A stretch of 64,000 nucleotides of DNA from Microbacterium sp. SORGH_AS_0428 (GTDB taxonomy: Bacteria > Actinomycetota > Actinomycetes > Actinomycetales > Microbacteriaceae), in the NCBI RefSeq assembly GCF_031453615.1, contig NZ_JAVIZT010000001.1, forward strand, positions 868,001-932,000, in the 5' to 3' direction. The notes below the pieces were generated by a model that worked only from the letters and a program-made list of their open reading frames with translations, did no database searches and had not been told where the DNA came from. Of the stretch, positions 35,027 to 46,551 are shown piece after piece (positions within the stretch are counted from its first letter, which is position 1; each line of letters starts with the position of its first letter). The translations under genes and the position numbers were made by a program.

Positions 35027-36565
35027 TCAGATCAGACCGCCGTCGACCGAGCGTCCGTAGTCGCCTTCATCCGGGACGAGGACCTCGGTGTCGCGGTTGA
35101 GGCTCTCGCCCCGGAAGAACCTCTTCGAACGCGGGAAGAGGAACCACACGAACATCAGCACGACGCCGACCGCGAGCGCGCCGATCCCGATGACGAAGGT
35201 GCCGCCGATTCCGAACAGGACCGTGTAGCCGTAGTCGACGTCCCACATGTCGATCGCCGACTGGATGAATGCGTAGGTCAGCATGAGGGCGCCCAGCAGC
35301 GGGAGGAGCCCCTTGACCACGAACGCACCCGCCGAACGGAAGAGCTCCCGCCGGAAGTACCAGACGCAGGCATATCCGGTGATGGCGTAGTAGAACGCGA
35401 TCGCGAGACCGAGCGAGAGGATCGAGTCCTGCAGGATGTTGTCGCTGATCAGCGACATCCCCACGTAGTACACGACCGCGACGACCCCCATGACGAGCGT
35501 CGAGAACGACGGGGTGCGATAGACCGGGTGCACGTCCTTGAACCGTGCGGGAAGCGCGCGGTAGACCCCCATCGCGAGGGTGCCGCGCGCGGTCGGCAGG
35601 ATGGTGGTCTGGGTCGATGACACGGCGGAGATGAGGACGGCGACGACGAGCACCCATCCGAAGGGGCCGAGCAGTCCGTCCTTGATGGCGAGGAAGAAGT
35701 CGTCGGCGTTGCTCTCGTTGCCCAGCCCCACGCCGTCCTCGCCCAGCCCCGCGTACATCATGGCCGCGATCGTCACCGAGACGTAGGTCACGAGCAGGAT
35801 GACCGTGGTCAGCAACGCCGCGCGCCCCGGCGTGCGCTTGGGGTCCTTGGTCTCCTCGTTCAGGGCGAGACAGGTGTCCCATCCCCAGTAGATGAACAGG
35901 GCCAGCAGCACCGCCTCGGTGAATCCGCTCCAGTCGGCGAACCCGAAGGGGTTGAGCCACGAGATGTCGAAGGGCGTCGGGTTCGGGGCGCTGCCCGCGA
36001 AGAACTGCCAGAGCGCGGCCACCACGAAGATCGCGAGTGCCAGGTACTGGATCGCGAGCAGGATGTTCTGGATCCGTTCGCCGATCTCGACGCCACGCCA
36101 ACTCACCCAGGTCATCGCGGCGATGAACGCCACCGCGACCAGCAGGATGCGCCAGTCGTTGTTCTCGAACTCGAGTCCGAACAGCGCCCAGAAGTAGATC
36201 GAGGCGATCTGGGCGAGGTTCGCCAGCACCACCATTCCCGCGACCGCCACGCCCCAGCCGCCCATCCAGCCCACCCAGGGCCCGAACGCCTTGGTGCCCC
36301 AGGTGAAGGTCGTCCCGCAGTCGGGGACCGCGCGGTTCAGCTCGCGGTAGGCGAAGGCGATGAACAGCATCGGGATGAAGGCGATGATGAAGGCGATGGG
36401 CGCTTGGGCCCCCACGGCGAGCACGACGAAGCCGAGCGTGGCCACGAGCGAGTACACCGGCGCCGTGGACGCGAGCCCGATGACGGTCGAGCCCCAGAGC
36501 CCCAGCGTTCCCGCCGCGAGTCCCTTCCCGTCCGGGCGCTGCAGGTGGATGGGGGTGGTTGTCAT
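35027..36565 (-). CDS. APC superfamily amino acid/polyamine permease
   Basis: A 512-residue integral membrane transporter with about 12-14 helices. The first helix has the unwound TLGLWGSTVIGLASTAPVYS segment typical of APC proteins, and ELNRAVPDCGTTFTWGTKAFG matches the conserved second loop and third helix. Substrate is probably an amino acid or polyamine. It has a well-formed promoter (TTGACC, 18 bases, TAACGT) six bases before ATG 36565 and is followed after 14 bases by the saccharopine-dehydrogenase-like gene, so uptake and metabolism are linked. Confidence 0.92.
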   Translation of the reverse strand: MTTTPIHLQRPDGKGLAAGTLGLWGSTVIGLASTAPVYSLVATLGFVVLAVGAQAPIAFIIAFIPMLFIAFAYRELNRAVPDCGTTFTWGTKAFGPWVGWMGGWGVAVAGMVVLANLAQIASIYFWALFGLEFENNDWRILLVAVAFIAAMTWVSWRGVEIGERIQNILLAIQYLALAIFVVAALWQFFAGSAPNPTPFDISWLNPFGFADWSGFTEAVLLALFIYWGWDTCLALNEETKDPKRTPGRAALLTTVILLVTYVSVTIAAMMYAGLGEDGVGLGNESNADDFFLAIKDGLLGPFGWVLVVAVLISAVSSTQTTILPTARGTLAMGVYRALPARFKDVHPVYRTPSFSTLVMGVVAVVYYVGMSLISDNILQDSILSLGLAIAFYYAITGYACVWYFRRELFRSAGAFVVKGLLPLLGALMLTYAFIQSAIDMWDVDYGYTVLFGIGGTFVIGIGALAVGVVLMFVWFLFPRSKRFFRGESLNRDTEVLVPDEGDYGRSVDGGLI

Positions 36566-36571
36566 GCCCAG

Positions 36572-36601
36572 ACGTTAGGGGTCGGATCCATCGGCGGTCA
36601 A
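36572..36601 (-). promoter_or_regulatory. Promoter of the permease operon, leaderless
   Basis: Reading on the minus strand: TTGACC (36601-36596), an 18-base spacer, TAACGT (36577-36572), six bases, then ATG at 36565. The -35 box overlaps the stop of the upstream FtsK-like gene. This is the clearest leaderless promoter in the window. Confidence 0.7.
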
Positions 36602-39378
36602 GCGATCCGCCGCGCTCGGACCGGATCGATGCCCGGAAGCTGCACACGCACGGGCTGCGACCCCTCGCGCACCAGCCATGCCCGACCCCGCCCGGGAGCG
36701 CAGAACGGCGGCAACGCGCGATCGCCCGTGAGCATCCGGTACTCCGCTGCACAGTCCGCATCCACGAGCAGATCACCGCGTGCGCGTACCGCCTGCAGCA
36801 CGGGCCAGGACCGCTGCCACGCTTCAGGGTCCGCGACGATCGCACGCGCGGCGCCCGGGGTCGCGCGGTCTGCGTCAGCGATCGCGACGATGTCGCACCC
36901 TCGGGTGGCGAGAGCCGCCGCGACCCGTCGCGCCTGCATCCCGTCTCGGATGACCACGCCCACCGCGCCCGCGCCGCCCGGGTACGGGGGCGGCTCCGCG
37001 GCCGCCTCACGCCGTGGCGGCTCCACCCACGGGACCTGGATCAGACGGCCGTCGAGCGCGCCCCGGCCCGCCGGGGCCTGCGCATCGAAGAGCTCGGGCG
37101 CGCCTCCGGCACCGAGATGGTCGATCTTGCTCGGCATTCGCAGCAGCACGCGCCTCGGAAGGAGATCGGCGATGCGCGCGAGCGGCCCCATGGCCCGCCC
37201 GGTGGAGATCGCGAAGCGCCGGCCCAGGGCGCGCGCGGATCGACAGGACCGCTCGATCATGGCCAGAGCAGCGGCTGCGTAGTCGGGCGGGAGGGCAGCC
37301 AGCACCGCATCCAGATCGTCCAGCACCACGAGAGCGTCGTCAGCCCCCTCGAGCTCACACAGCGCATCCCAGAACCCCTCGGGGTCACGGGGAAGCCACC
37401 GAGCGGGAGTCTGCGCGGCGAGGGCCGCGAGCGCCGTGGTTCGCCCGCTCCCGGGCCCGCCCAGAACGAGGACGCCGGCGTCATCCGGCTCCAGTCGCGC
37501 AGCGCGCTGACGCTGATTGTCCGGTTCGTCCACGAGCCCGACGACGGGGCGTTCGGCACTCACCGGCGCCTCGGACAGGGGCCAGCGCTGCGGAAGCGGG
37601 GGCTGCCACGGTCGCCGCGGCGCAGGCTCGGTGCGGCGGCGTTCGCAGATCGTCGCCACATCCGCCGGGGTGGTCCGCGCTACCCGCAGGGCGTGCGGCT
37701 CCCCATCGCCGGCGCGCCGCACGAAGGCTGTGCCGCGGGATGCGGGATCGCCCGGGATCTCGGCGGCCGCATGGGTGCCGATGACGAAGCGGCTGTCGGC
37801 CTCGTCGACGACCCGGAGGCTCACACGGAGCGGACAGTTCGCCAGCAGGGACTCCCGGACCACACCCGCGGCACGCTGCGTGCCGAGGATCAGATGGATG
37901 CCGAGCGCGCGCCCACGCGCGGCCAGATCGGCGAACAGCGTTCCGAGTTCGCGGTGCGCGTCCAGGAGGGCTGCGAACTCGTCGACCACCACCACAAGAC
38001 GTGCGAGACCGACGCCGGCATCGGCGACGTCGCGCGCGCCGGCCGCCGCCAGAGCGCGTTCGCGGTGCCGGATCTCCGCCCGCAGGCTCTCCAGCGCGCG
38101 CTGCGTCGCATGCGGGTCGAGGTCGGTGAGCACGCCCGCGACGTGCGGCAGAGCCGCGAGCGCGTCGAACGCGGTCCCTCCCTTGAAGTCCGCCAGCAGG
38201 AACGTGACCTCCCGCGTGCTGCGCGTCGCGGCCAGCTGGGCCACCCAGGTGACCAGGAGTTCGCTCTTGCCGGAGCCCGTCATCCCGGTCACGACGGCGT
38301 GCGGACCGTCGGCGACGAGGTCGACGATCGCCGGTCCGCTCCCGTCAGCGCCGATCGTCACCGCCAGACCACGCCCCGCCGGCGGATGCGGGAGTTCGCT
38401 CGCCGCGACGACTGACGGCAGCTCCCGCCTGCCGGGCAGCGCACGGTGACGCTCGCCCAACGTGGACGCGAGTCGCGCGGCTTGAACGGCCGAGAGCACG
38501 TCGAGGCGGACCTCGACGGCACGCCCGGCGTACTCGAGGCGGCCACGGGCGACGTCGTCGAGCGTGAGCACCGCCGCGCACCGGGTCGGAGTCGGTTCAT
38601 GCGGTTCGACGACGAGCACCGCCGCCTCCTCCGCACCCCGCGCCTGCGCTGCGTCGACGTCGAGGTGACACGGCACCCCGGACTCGACGCGGTGGGGCAG
38701 TGCGGCGATCCACGGGTCGGCCGCCTGGGCCACGACGCGGAGGGAACCGGGCGGGTGGGCGCAGCACAGTTGCAGCACGAGCGCCCGGACCACTGCCCCC
38801 GCGACGACCCGCGGACCCCGCACGGCGATTCCCGCGCTCAGCGGAATCGTCACGGGCGCGTCCGCGAGCGTCCCGGCGCGCGCGATCAGCTCACGGGAGA
38901 GTTCATCGTCGGCGGCGCTGACCCTCACGTCGCTGACGACATCGCCGCGACCGACGACGAGCACCCCGCTGCGCGACGGGTGCGGCCGCCACAGCTCCCC
39001 CGGTTCGTCGATGTAGCCGTCGAGAGTGGGCGTCGCACGTGACGCCTCCGCGCGCTCCAGGCTGTGACGCTCGTCGATCTCCTCGCGGATGCGCAGCGCG
39101 AGGGCGCTCCGGCTCCGCTTCTGCTCTCGTGCATCGCGGCGGGCGGCCCGCGATGCGTCCAGCACGCCCGCGACCGCGATCACGGGCCCGAGCAGCGCGA
39201 ACCACAGGACGCCCGGGTAACCGGTCACCTGCCAGAGCACGAGAGCCCCCAGGACCGGGGCCAGCGAGGCCAGCCACGGGATCGGCGGACGACGTCGGGG
39301 CGGATCCGGCGGCGGCAGCGTCAGGTGCGCCGACGACGCAGTACCACGTGCGGCGGCGGGTTGAGGAGTGAACACCAC
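36598..39378 (-). CDS. EccC-like FtsK/SpoIIIE ATPase
   Basis: A 926-residue protein with two N-terminal transmembrane helices (about 35-75) and two FtsK/SpoIIIE-type ATPase domains, the layout of EccC motors of type VII secretion. The first domain has an intact Walker A (GMTGSGKSELLV, about 365-376) and Walker B (LVVVVDEFAALLD). The second has GGPGSGRTTALAAL (about 638-651) with Arg in place of the Walker A Lys, and LVVLDDLDAVL, so it is probably inactive or regulatory. No WXG100 substrate or other ecc gene is near; a PP2C phosphatase lies 85 bases upstream. Secretion function is inferred from the fold. Confidence 0.8.
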   Translation of the reverse strand: MVFTPQPAAARGTASSAHLTLPPPDPPRRRPPIPWLASLAPVLGALVLWQVTGYPGVLWFALLGPVIAVAGVLDASRAARRDAREQKRSRSALALRIREEIDERHSLERAEASRATPTLDGYIDEPGELWRPHPSRSGVLVVGRGDVVSDVRVSAADDELSRELIARAGTLADAPVTIPLSAGIAVRGPRVVAGAVVRALVLQLCCAHPPGSLRVVAQAADPWIAALPHRVESGVPCHLDVDAAQARGAEEAAVLVVEPHEPTPTRCAAVLTLDDVARGRLEYAGRAVEVRLDVLSAVQAARLASTLGERHRALPGRRELPSVVAASELPHPPAGRGLAVTIGADGSGPAIVDLVADGPHAVVTGMTGSGKSELLVTWVAQLAATRSTREVTFLLADFKGGTAFDALAALPHVAGVLTDLDPHATQRALESLRAEIRHRERALAAAGARDVADAGVGLARLVVVVDEFAALLDAHRELGTLFADLAARGRALGIHLILGTQRAAGVVRESLLANCPLRVSLRVVDEADSRFVIGTHAAAEIPGDPASRGTAFVRRAGDGEPHALRVARTTPADVATICERRRTEPAPRRPWQPPLPQRWPLSEAPVSAERPVVGLVDEPDNQRQRAARLEPDDAGVLVLGGPGSGRTTALAALAAQTPARWLPRDPEGFWDALCELEGADDALVVLDDLDAVLAALPPDYAAAALAMIERSCRSARALGRRFAISTGRAMGPLARIADLLPRRVLLRMPSKIDHLGAGGAPELFDAQAPAGRGALDGRLIQVPWVEPPRREAAAEPPPYPGGAGAVGVVIRDGMQARRVAAALATRGCDIVAIADADRATPGAARAIVADPEAWQRSWPVLQAVRARGDLLVDADCAAEYRMLTGDRALPPFCAPGRGRAWLVREGSQPVRVQLPGIDPVRARRIA

Positions 39379-39463
39379 CTCAGTGTCGAGGGACGGTGGA
39401 CACCGCGGAGGCGGCAGACCCTCCGGGGTGCATGCAACGCGGAGAGGGAGCCTCTGTGGAGAG

Positions 39464-40249
39464 TCAGTCGGTGCGTGTGACGTTCAGGACGATCACGGTG
39501 ACGTTGTCGCGCCCGCCGTTCTCGAGCGCGGCGTCCATCATGGCCGCTGCCGCTTCCGCCGGATCCTCGTGCTCCCGCAGGAAGTGCTGGATGCCGTAGT
39601 CCGTGAGTTCTTTGGTCAGGCCGTCCGAGCACACGACGAAACGGTCGCCGTCGAGCACGTCGAGCCGGATGTAGTCCGGTCGCACGCTGTCGCTCGGCCC
39701 CACGGCACGCGTGATCACGTTTCCGTAGGGGTGGTGCTCGGCTTCTTCCGGGCTGAGTCGGCCGGCTGCGACCAGCTCCTGAACGACGGAGTGGTCGGTC
39801 GTGATCTGGACGAGGGTGTCGTCGCGCAGCAGGTACACGCGGGAGTCGCCGATGTTCAGGCTCACCCAGTGCGGCTCGCTTCCGGTGAGCTCGAGGAACA
39901 CGCCCGTCACGGTCGTACCGGTGCCGTCGTCGGTGGCTTCGGGGTGCGAGGCGATGTCTTTGACGGCCTTCGCGAGCGCCTTCTCGATGGTCTTCGGGGT
40001 GACGGAGCCCGAACCGACGACCGCTTCGAGACGGTTCACGGTGCTGGAACTGGCGATCTCCCCTCCGATGTGCCCGCCCATGCCGTCGGCGACGACGAAC
40101 AGCGGATACTCGGCGAACACAGCGTCCTGATTGATCTCACGGCGGCGTCCGACATCCGTCAGAGCCGCCCAGGCGAGCTCGATCGATCCCTGCGGCAGCG
40201 GCACAGTGCGCCGCCGGGTCGCAGCCTCGGGCACGCGGTGTCCTTCCAT
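39464..40249 (-). CDS. PP2C-family protein serine/threonine phosphatase
   Basis: A 261-residue cytoplasmic phosphatase with the PP2C motifs in order: RREINQDAVF, FVVADGMGGHIGGEIAS (metal aspartate), GTTVTGVFL, LNIGDSRVYLLRDD, TDHSVVQELV, VVCSDGLTKELTD and GGRDNVTVIVL. It should remove phosphate from proteins modified by Ser/Thr kinases. There is no membrane anchor. The start is uncertain (ATG 40249 or GTG 40264); neither has a Shine-Dalgarno. Such phosphatases often sit beside FtsK/SpoIIIE, FHA and DUF58 genes in actinobacteria, and here it precedes the EccC-like gene. Confidence 0.9.
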   Translation of the reverse strand: MEGHRVPEAATRRRTVPLPQGSIELAWAALTDVGRRREINQDAVFAEYPLFVVADGMGGHIGGEIASSSTVNRLEAVVGSGSVTPKTIEKALAKAVKDIASHPEATDDGTGTTVTGVFLELTGSEPHWVSLNIGDSRVYLLRDDTLVQITTDHSVVQELVAAGRLSPEEAEHHPYGNVITRAVGPSDSVRPDYIRLDVLDGDRFVVCSDGLTKELTDYGIQHFLREHEDPAEAAAAMMDAALENGGRDNVTVIVLNVTRTD

Positions 40250-40334
40250 CGGGGGTATGGGCACGCCGATGTCGGCGCGGTCCTCACATCCTAACGACTG
40301 CGCCCGGCGGATCGGAGCCGGCGGGCCGGATGCG

Positions 40335-40367
40335 GCGAGCCTCCGTTCGCGGGGAACGGAGGCTCGC
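40335..40367 (-). terminator. Hairpin after the DUF5684-like gene
   Basis: GCGAGCCTCCGTT (40335-40347) pairs perfectly with 40355-40367 across a seven-base loop, 12 bases beyond the stop of the 40380-41255 gene. No T-tract follows. Confidence 0.6.
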
Positions 40368-40379
40368 TCGAGGAGATGC

Positions 40380-41255
40380 TCAGCCGCGCGGGGGCTCAGC
40401 GTCGTCGGATCCGGGCGTCGTCGGCGGGGCCGGCGGTGCAGTGGGCGGCGCCGGCGGGGTCGCGGGGTCGCTCGGTGCGGGAGCGCCGCCGGCGGGCGGC
40501 GGGGTGTACGCCGGCGGCGGGTAGGCGCCCGGCTGCGGCGCGGGCGGCGGAGCGTAGGCGCCGGGAGCGGCGTATCCGCCCTGCTGCTGAGCAGGCGGCG
40601 GGTACGCGCCGGGCTGCTGCGGGTACGCGCCGGGCTGCTGCGGGTAGGCACCGGGCTGCGTGTAGCCGGCCGGCGGGGGGTAGGCGCCGGGTGCGCCGTA
40701 CGCGCCCTGCGGGGCGGGAGCGCCCGGCTGCACGGGGATGCCCGACCAGACGACGTTGTCCGCAAGGAAGCTGCGGCTCCACGGCGCCGGAGGGATCTGC
40801 GGGTTCCAACGCGACTTGTCGTACGCCACGATGCCGAGCCAGACGATGCTGAGGAAGAAGTAGAGGACGACCCATGCGCCCTCCTTCTGCAGCTTCTGTC
40901 CGACGCGGTACGCGGCCATGACCACGTACACGGTCGATGCCAGCGAGGGGAGAAGGGCGAAGAAGGTGCCGATGTAGGGGATCAGGCTCAGCACGAAGGT
41001 CGCACCGAAAAGCACGAGAAGCCACCAGGGGTTGAGGTCGCCGAGCTTCACGAACACCATCTCGCGGTACACGGGCACCCAGCCCCGCCACTTGCCCTCG
41101 ACACCCGCCTTCTCGAAGAGCTTGTTGTAGAAGATCGAGGAGACGACATAGGCGGCGAGTCCGATCAGCAGGAAGACGCCGAAGAAGACGGCGAAGAATC
41201 CCAGAAACGCGGCTCCGGAATAGCCGTAGTCATAGTCGTACGCATAAGGGTTCAC
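40380..41255 (-). CDS. DUF5684-like membrane protein with Pro/Gln/Tyr-rich tail
   Basis: A 291-residue protein. Residues 1-15 are Tyr/Asp-rich, followed by four transmembrane helices (about 17-145) with the EKAGVEGKWRGWVPVYREM segment characteristic of DUF5684-type proteins, then a cytoplasmic or external tail (about 165-291) of Pro, Gly, Ala, Gln and Tyr with repeats of PGAYPQQ and related units. GAGAGGA precedes the GTG at 41255. Function unknown. It lies upstream of the PP2C and EccC-like genes on the same strand, separated from them by a hairpin. Confidence 0.78.
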   Translation of the reverse strand: MNPYAYDYDYGYSGAAFLGFFAVFFGVFLLIGLAAYVVSSIFYNKLFEKAGVEGKWRGWVPVYREMVFVKLGDLNPWWLLVLFGATFVLSLIPYIGTFFALLPSLASTVYVVMAAYRVGQKLQKEGAWVVLYFFLSIVWLGIVAYDKSRWNPQIPPAPWSRSFLADNVVWSGIPVQPGAPAPQGAYGAPGAYPPPAGYTQPGAYPQQPGAYPQQPGAYPPPAQQQGGYAAPGAYAPPPAPQPGAYPPPAYTPPPAGGAPAPSDPATPPAPPTAPPAPPTTPGSDDAEPPRG

Positions 41256-41374
41256 GGGGAATCCTCTCGGGTCAGAGGCATGACTGCCTCGCGGAACTAC
41301 CCGTCCCGCGGCTCACATCGTAGCGAGCCTGAGTGTTCCCTGGCAGGGGCTTGCGTGAAGTTGGGGATGAACCC

Positions 41375-42124
41375 TCATACCGTGAGGCGTAGCTCACCGT
41401 TCTCAGCGTCGGCGACCGCGAATCGGGCCGCTTTCGCCCAGCGCAGGAACGCGCCACGGGACGCGATGCGCGGGCGGTCTTGCGCGAGCCGACGGACGAG
41501 GTCTCCCTTGGCGTGCTTGTTGAAGTGGTTGAGTGCCCGCACCTCGCCGTCCTCGCCCGTGGTGACGACGCGGACGTAGGCGGACGCGCACCCCTGCGGA
41601 ACCGGGCCGAGAGCGACATACGCCTCGGACCGCAGGTCCAGGACGAAGTGCGCATCGGCCTCACCGAGAGCGGAGGTCACGGCCTCGGCCCAATGGCGGC
41701 GCAGCGGCGCGAGGCCCGGCAAGGACGCGCCGGCCCCCAGCCGATAGGCCGGGAGCGGATCGAGGGCGCCGACCGGCCCGAAGGGGGCTGAGTGGATCAG
41801 CACATGCTCTCCCAGCCATCGCCGGGCCCGCGCATCGAGAGACGAAGCGTCGAGGGCGTCGAACAGCACCCCCGTGTAGCGGTCGACCGCCGGCATCGTG
41901 GGCGATGACCGCAACGATGCGTTGACCGCCACCTCGCCCCGCTGGCGCGGGCTCAGCTTGAGGACCTTCGCGGCCGCATCCTCGTCGCGCGAGAGTTCCA
42001 CGAGTGCCGCGACGACCGCTTCGCGCTGCGGCGCCAGCTGCGGCAGCCTGAGACGCGCCGCGTCCCACGGTGCACCGGCGCCACCGGCGCGCTTGGTCTC
42101 GGATGGCGGCAGCAGCACGAGCAT
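41375..42124 (-). CDS. yaaA: YaaA family peroxide-stress protein (DUF328)
   Basis: A 249-residue protein with the YaaA signature: MLVLLPPSETKR at the start, RYTGVLFDALD, HSAPFGPVGALDPLPAYRLG, VLDLRSEAYVAL and ALNHFNKHAKGDLVR. In E. coli YaaA lowers free iron and protects DNA and proteins during peroxide stress; a DNA-binding helix-hairpin-helix has been seen in its structure. ATG 42124 has GGAG six bases upstream; the frame extends slightly further. It follows the terminator of the atp operon. Confidence 0.9.
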   Translation of the reverse strand: MLVLLPPSETKRAGGAGAPWDAARLRLPQLAPQREAVVAALVELSRDEDAAAKVLKLSPRQRGEVAVNASLRSSPTMPAVDRYTGVLFDALDASSLDARARRWLGEHVLIHSAPFGPVGALDPLPAYRLGAGASLPGLAPLRRHWAEAVTSALGEADAHFVLDLRSEAYVALGPVPQGCASAYVRVVTTGEDGEVRALNHFNKHAKGDLVRRLAQDRPRIASRGAFLRWAKAARFAVADAENGELRLTV

Positions 42125-42142
42125 GGTCACTCCAGGAGAACG

Positions 42143-42176
42143 ACACACGCCGCCCGCGATAGCGGACGGCGTGTGT
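42143..42176 (-). terminator. Terminator of the atp operon
   Basis: Positions 42143-42157 pair with 42162-42176 over 15 bases with a four-base loop; the single mismatch becomes a G-U pair in the minus-strand RNA. It follows the atpC stop by 12 bases and is followed by CGTTCT. Confidence 0.85.
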
Positions 42177-42188
42177 ACGGGATTCGGG

Positions 42189-42449
42189 TCAGGAGACGAG
42201 TGCCGCGTTGCCGGCCACGATCGTGACCTGGTCGTGCTCGACGGAGATGAAGCCGTCGTGCGCGTTGGCGACGATCTTGTTGCCGCCGGGCTCGGTGATG
42301 CGCACCTGTCCCTCGGCGAGGATCGCCAGCACCGGCTCGTGACCGGTCATGAAACCGATCTCGCCCTCGATGGTCTTCGCGATGACCAGGTCGGCCTCAC
42401 CGGACCAGACCTCGGCATCCGCGGAGACCAGACTCACCTTGAGCGGCAT
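42189..42449 (-). CDS. atpC: F1F0 ATP synthase subunit epsilon, short form
   Basis: Central-stalk subunit of ATP synthase. At 86 residues it contains only the N-terminal beta-sandwich (LKVSLVSADAEVWSGEADLVIAKT, GEIGFMTGHEPVLAIL) and lacks the C-terminal helical hairpin that inhibits ATP hydrolysis in E. coli and Bacillus. ATG 42449 lies two bases after the atpD stop. Last gene of the operon, followed by a terminator. Confidence 0.95.
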   Translation of the reverse strand: MPLKVSLVSADAEVWSGEADLVIAKTIEGEIGFMTGHEPVLAILAEGQVRITEPGGNKIVANAHDGFISVEHDQVTIVAGNAALVS

Positions 42450-42451
42450 GA

Positions 42452-44829
<2,378 letters not shown>

Positions 44830-44847
44830 GATTTACGGTTCCGTACG

Positions 44848-46488
44848 TCAGCCGCGACGGCCCTTGACGATCTTCTCCTGGTTGATGTCCTCGACCTCGG
44901 CGGCAGCGAACTGCTCGTTGCCGGGGGCACCGATGGCCTTGGCGCCGCCGGAGGTGAATTCCAGGATGAACTCGTCAGTGACCTTCTCGAGCTCGGCGAC
45001 GGTCGCGTCGTCGAGCACGTTGGTGTCGCGGAGGGTGTCGAGGATCTGCGTGTTGCGACGCAGGTGGTCCAGCAGCTCACGCTCGAACTTCAGCACGTCC
45101 TCGACCGCGATCTGATCGAGCTTGCCGTTGGTGCCGGCCCAGATCGAGACGACCTGCTCCTCCACCGGGTACGGCGAGTACTGCGGCTGCTTCAGCAGCT
45201 CGGTCAGACGAGCGCCGCGCTCGAGCTGACGACGCGAGGCCGCATCCAGGTCGGACGCGAACATCGCGAACGCCTCGAGGGAGCGGTACTGCGCGAGCTC
45301 CAGCTTCAGCGTGCCCGAGACCTTCTTGATCGACTTGACCTGGGCGTCACCACCGACACGCGAGACCGAGATACCCACGTCGACTGCGGGACGCTGGTTG
45401 GCGTTGAACAGGTCGGACTGCAGGAAGATCTGGCCGTCGGTGATCGAGATCACGTTGGTCGGGATGTAGGCCGACACGTCGTTGGCCTTCGTCTCGATGA
45501 TGGGAAGGCCCGTCATCGATCCCGCCCCGAGCTCATCGCTCAGCTTGGCGCAACGCTCGAGCAGCCGCGAGTGCAGGTAGAAGACGTCGCCCGGGTATGC
45601 CTCGCGGCCCGGCGGGCGGCGCAGCAGCAGCGAGACGGCACGGTAGGCCTCGGCCTGCTTCGACAGGTCATCGAAGATGATCAGGACGTGCTTGCCGCCG
45701 TACATCCAGTGCTGGCCGATGGCCGAGCCGGTGTAGGGAGCGAGGTACTTGAAGCCGGCGGGGTCGGAGGCGGGAGCGGCGACGATCGTCGTGTACTCCA
45801 TCGCTCCGGCGTCCTCGAGCGCGCCCTTCACGGAGGCGATCGTCGAACCCTTCTGACCGATGGCGACGTAGATGCAACGCACCTGCTTGTTCACATCGCC
45901 CGACTCCCAGTTGGCCTTCTGGTTGATGATCGTGTCGATCGCGATGGCCGTCTTGCCGGTCTGGCGGTCGCCGATGATGAGCTGACGCTGGCCGCGGCCG
46001 ACGGGGATCATGGCGTCGATCGCTTTGATGCCGGTCTGCAGCGGCTCGTGCACGCTCTTGCGCTGCATGACGCCGGGCGCCTGCAGCTCGAGGGCGCGAC
46101 GCCCCTCGGCCTCGATGGCGCCGAGACCGTCGATCGGGTTGCCGAGCGGGTCGACGACCCGGCCGAGGAAGCCGTCGCCGACGGGCGCGGAGAGGACCTC
46201 GCCGGTGCGCGTGACCGGGTGACCGGCCTCGATGCCGGCGAAGTCGCCCAGGACGACCACACCGGCTTCTTTCTCGTCGAGGTTCAGCGCGAGGCCCTGC
46301 GTGCCGTCTTCGAACACGACGAGCTCGTTGGCCATGAGGCCGGGGAGGCCTTCGACGTGCGCGATGCCGTCACCGGCGTCGATGACGGACCCGACCTCTG
46401 CCGTCGCGGCGCCGGTCGGCTCGTATGCTGCGACGAAGTCCTTCAGGGCGTCACGGATGACGTCGGGGCTGATGGAGATGTCTGCCAT
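44848..46488 (-). CDS. atpA: F1F0 ATP synthase subunit alpha
   Basis: Regulatory nucleotide-binding F1 subunit, 546 residues. The P-loop [13 protein letters not shown] (about 170-182), [22 protein letters not shown] and [26 protein letters not shown] are all present. MADISISP at 46488 is preceded by GAAGGAAG. It is 63 bases downstream of atpH. Confidence 0.98.
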   Translation of the reverse strand: MADISISPDVIRDALKDFVAAYEPTGAATAEVGSVIDAGDGIAHVEGLPGLMANELVVFEDGTQGLALNLDEKEAGVVVLGDFAGIEAGHPVTRTGEVLSAPVGDGFLGRVVDPLGNPIDGLGAIEAEGRRALELQAPGVMQRKSVHEPLQTGIKAIDAMIPVGRGQRQLIIGDRQTGKTAIAIDTIINQKANWESGDVNKQVRCIYVAIGQKGSTIASVKGALEDAGAMEYTTIVAAPASDPAGFKYLAPYTGSAIGQHWMYGGKHVLIIFDDLSKQAEAYRAVSLLLRRPPGREAYPGDVFYLHSRLLERCAKLSDELGAGSMTGLPIIETKANDVSAYIPTNVISITDGQIFLQSDLFNANQRPAVDVGISVSRVGGDAQVKSIKKVSGTLKLELAQYRSLEAFAMFASDLDAASRRQLERGARLTELLKQPQYSPYPVEEQVVSIWAGTNGKLDQIAVEDVLKFERELLDHLRRNTQILDTLRDTNVLDDATVAELEKVTDEFILEFTSGGAKAIGAPGNEQFAAAEVEDINQEKIVKGRRG

Positions 46489-46551
46489 TGTCTTCCTTCG
46501 GTTCATGGGGCCTCGGCCCCGAAGTCTCCGCCGGTGCGGCGGGAAGTCTTG

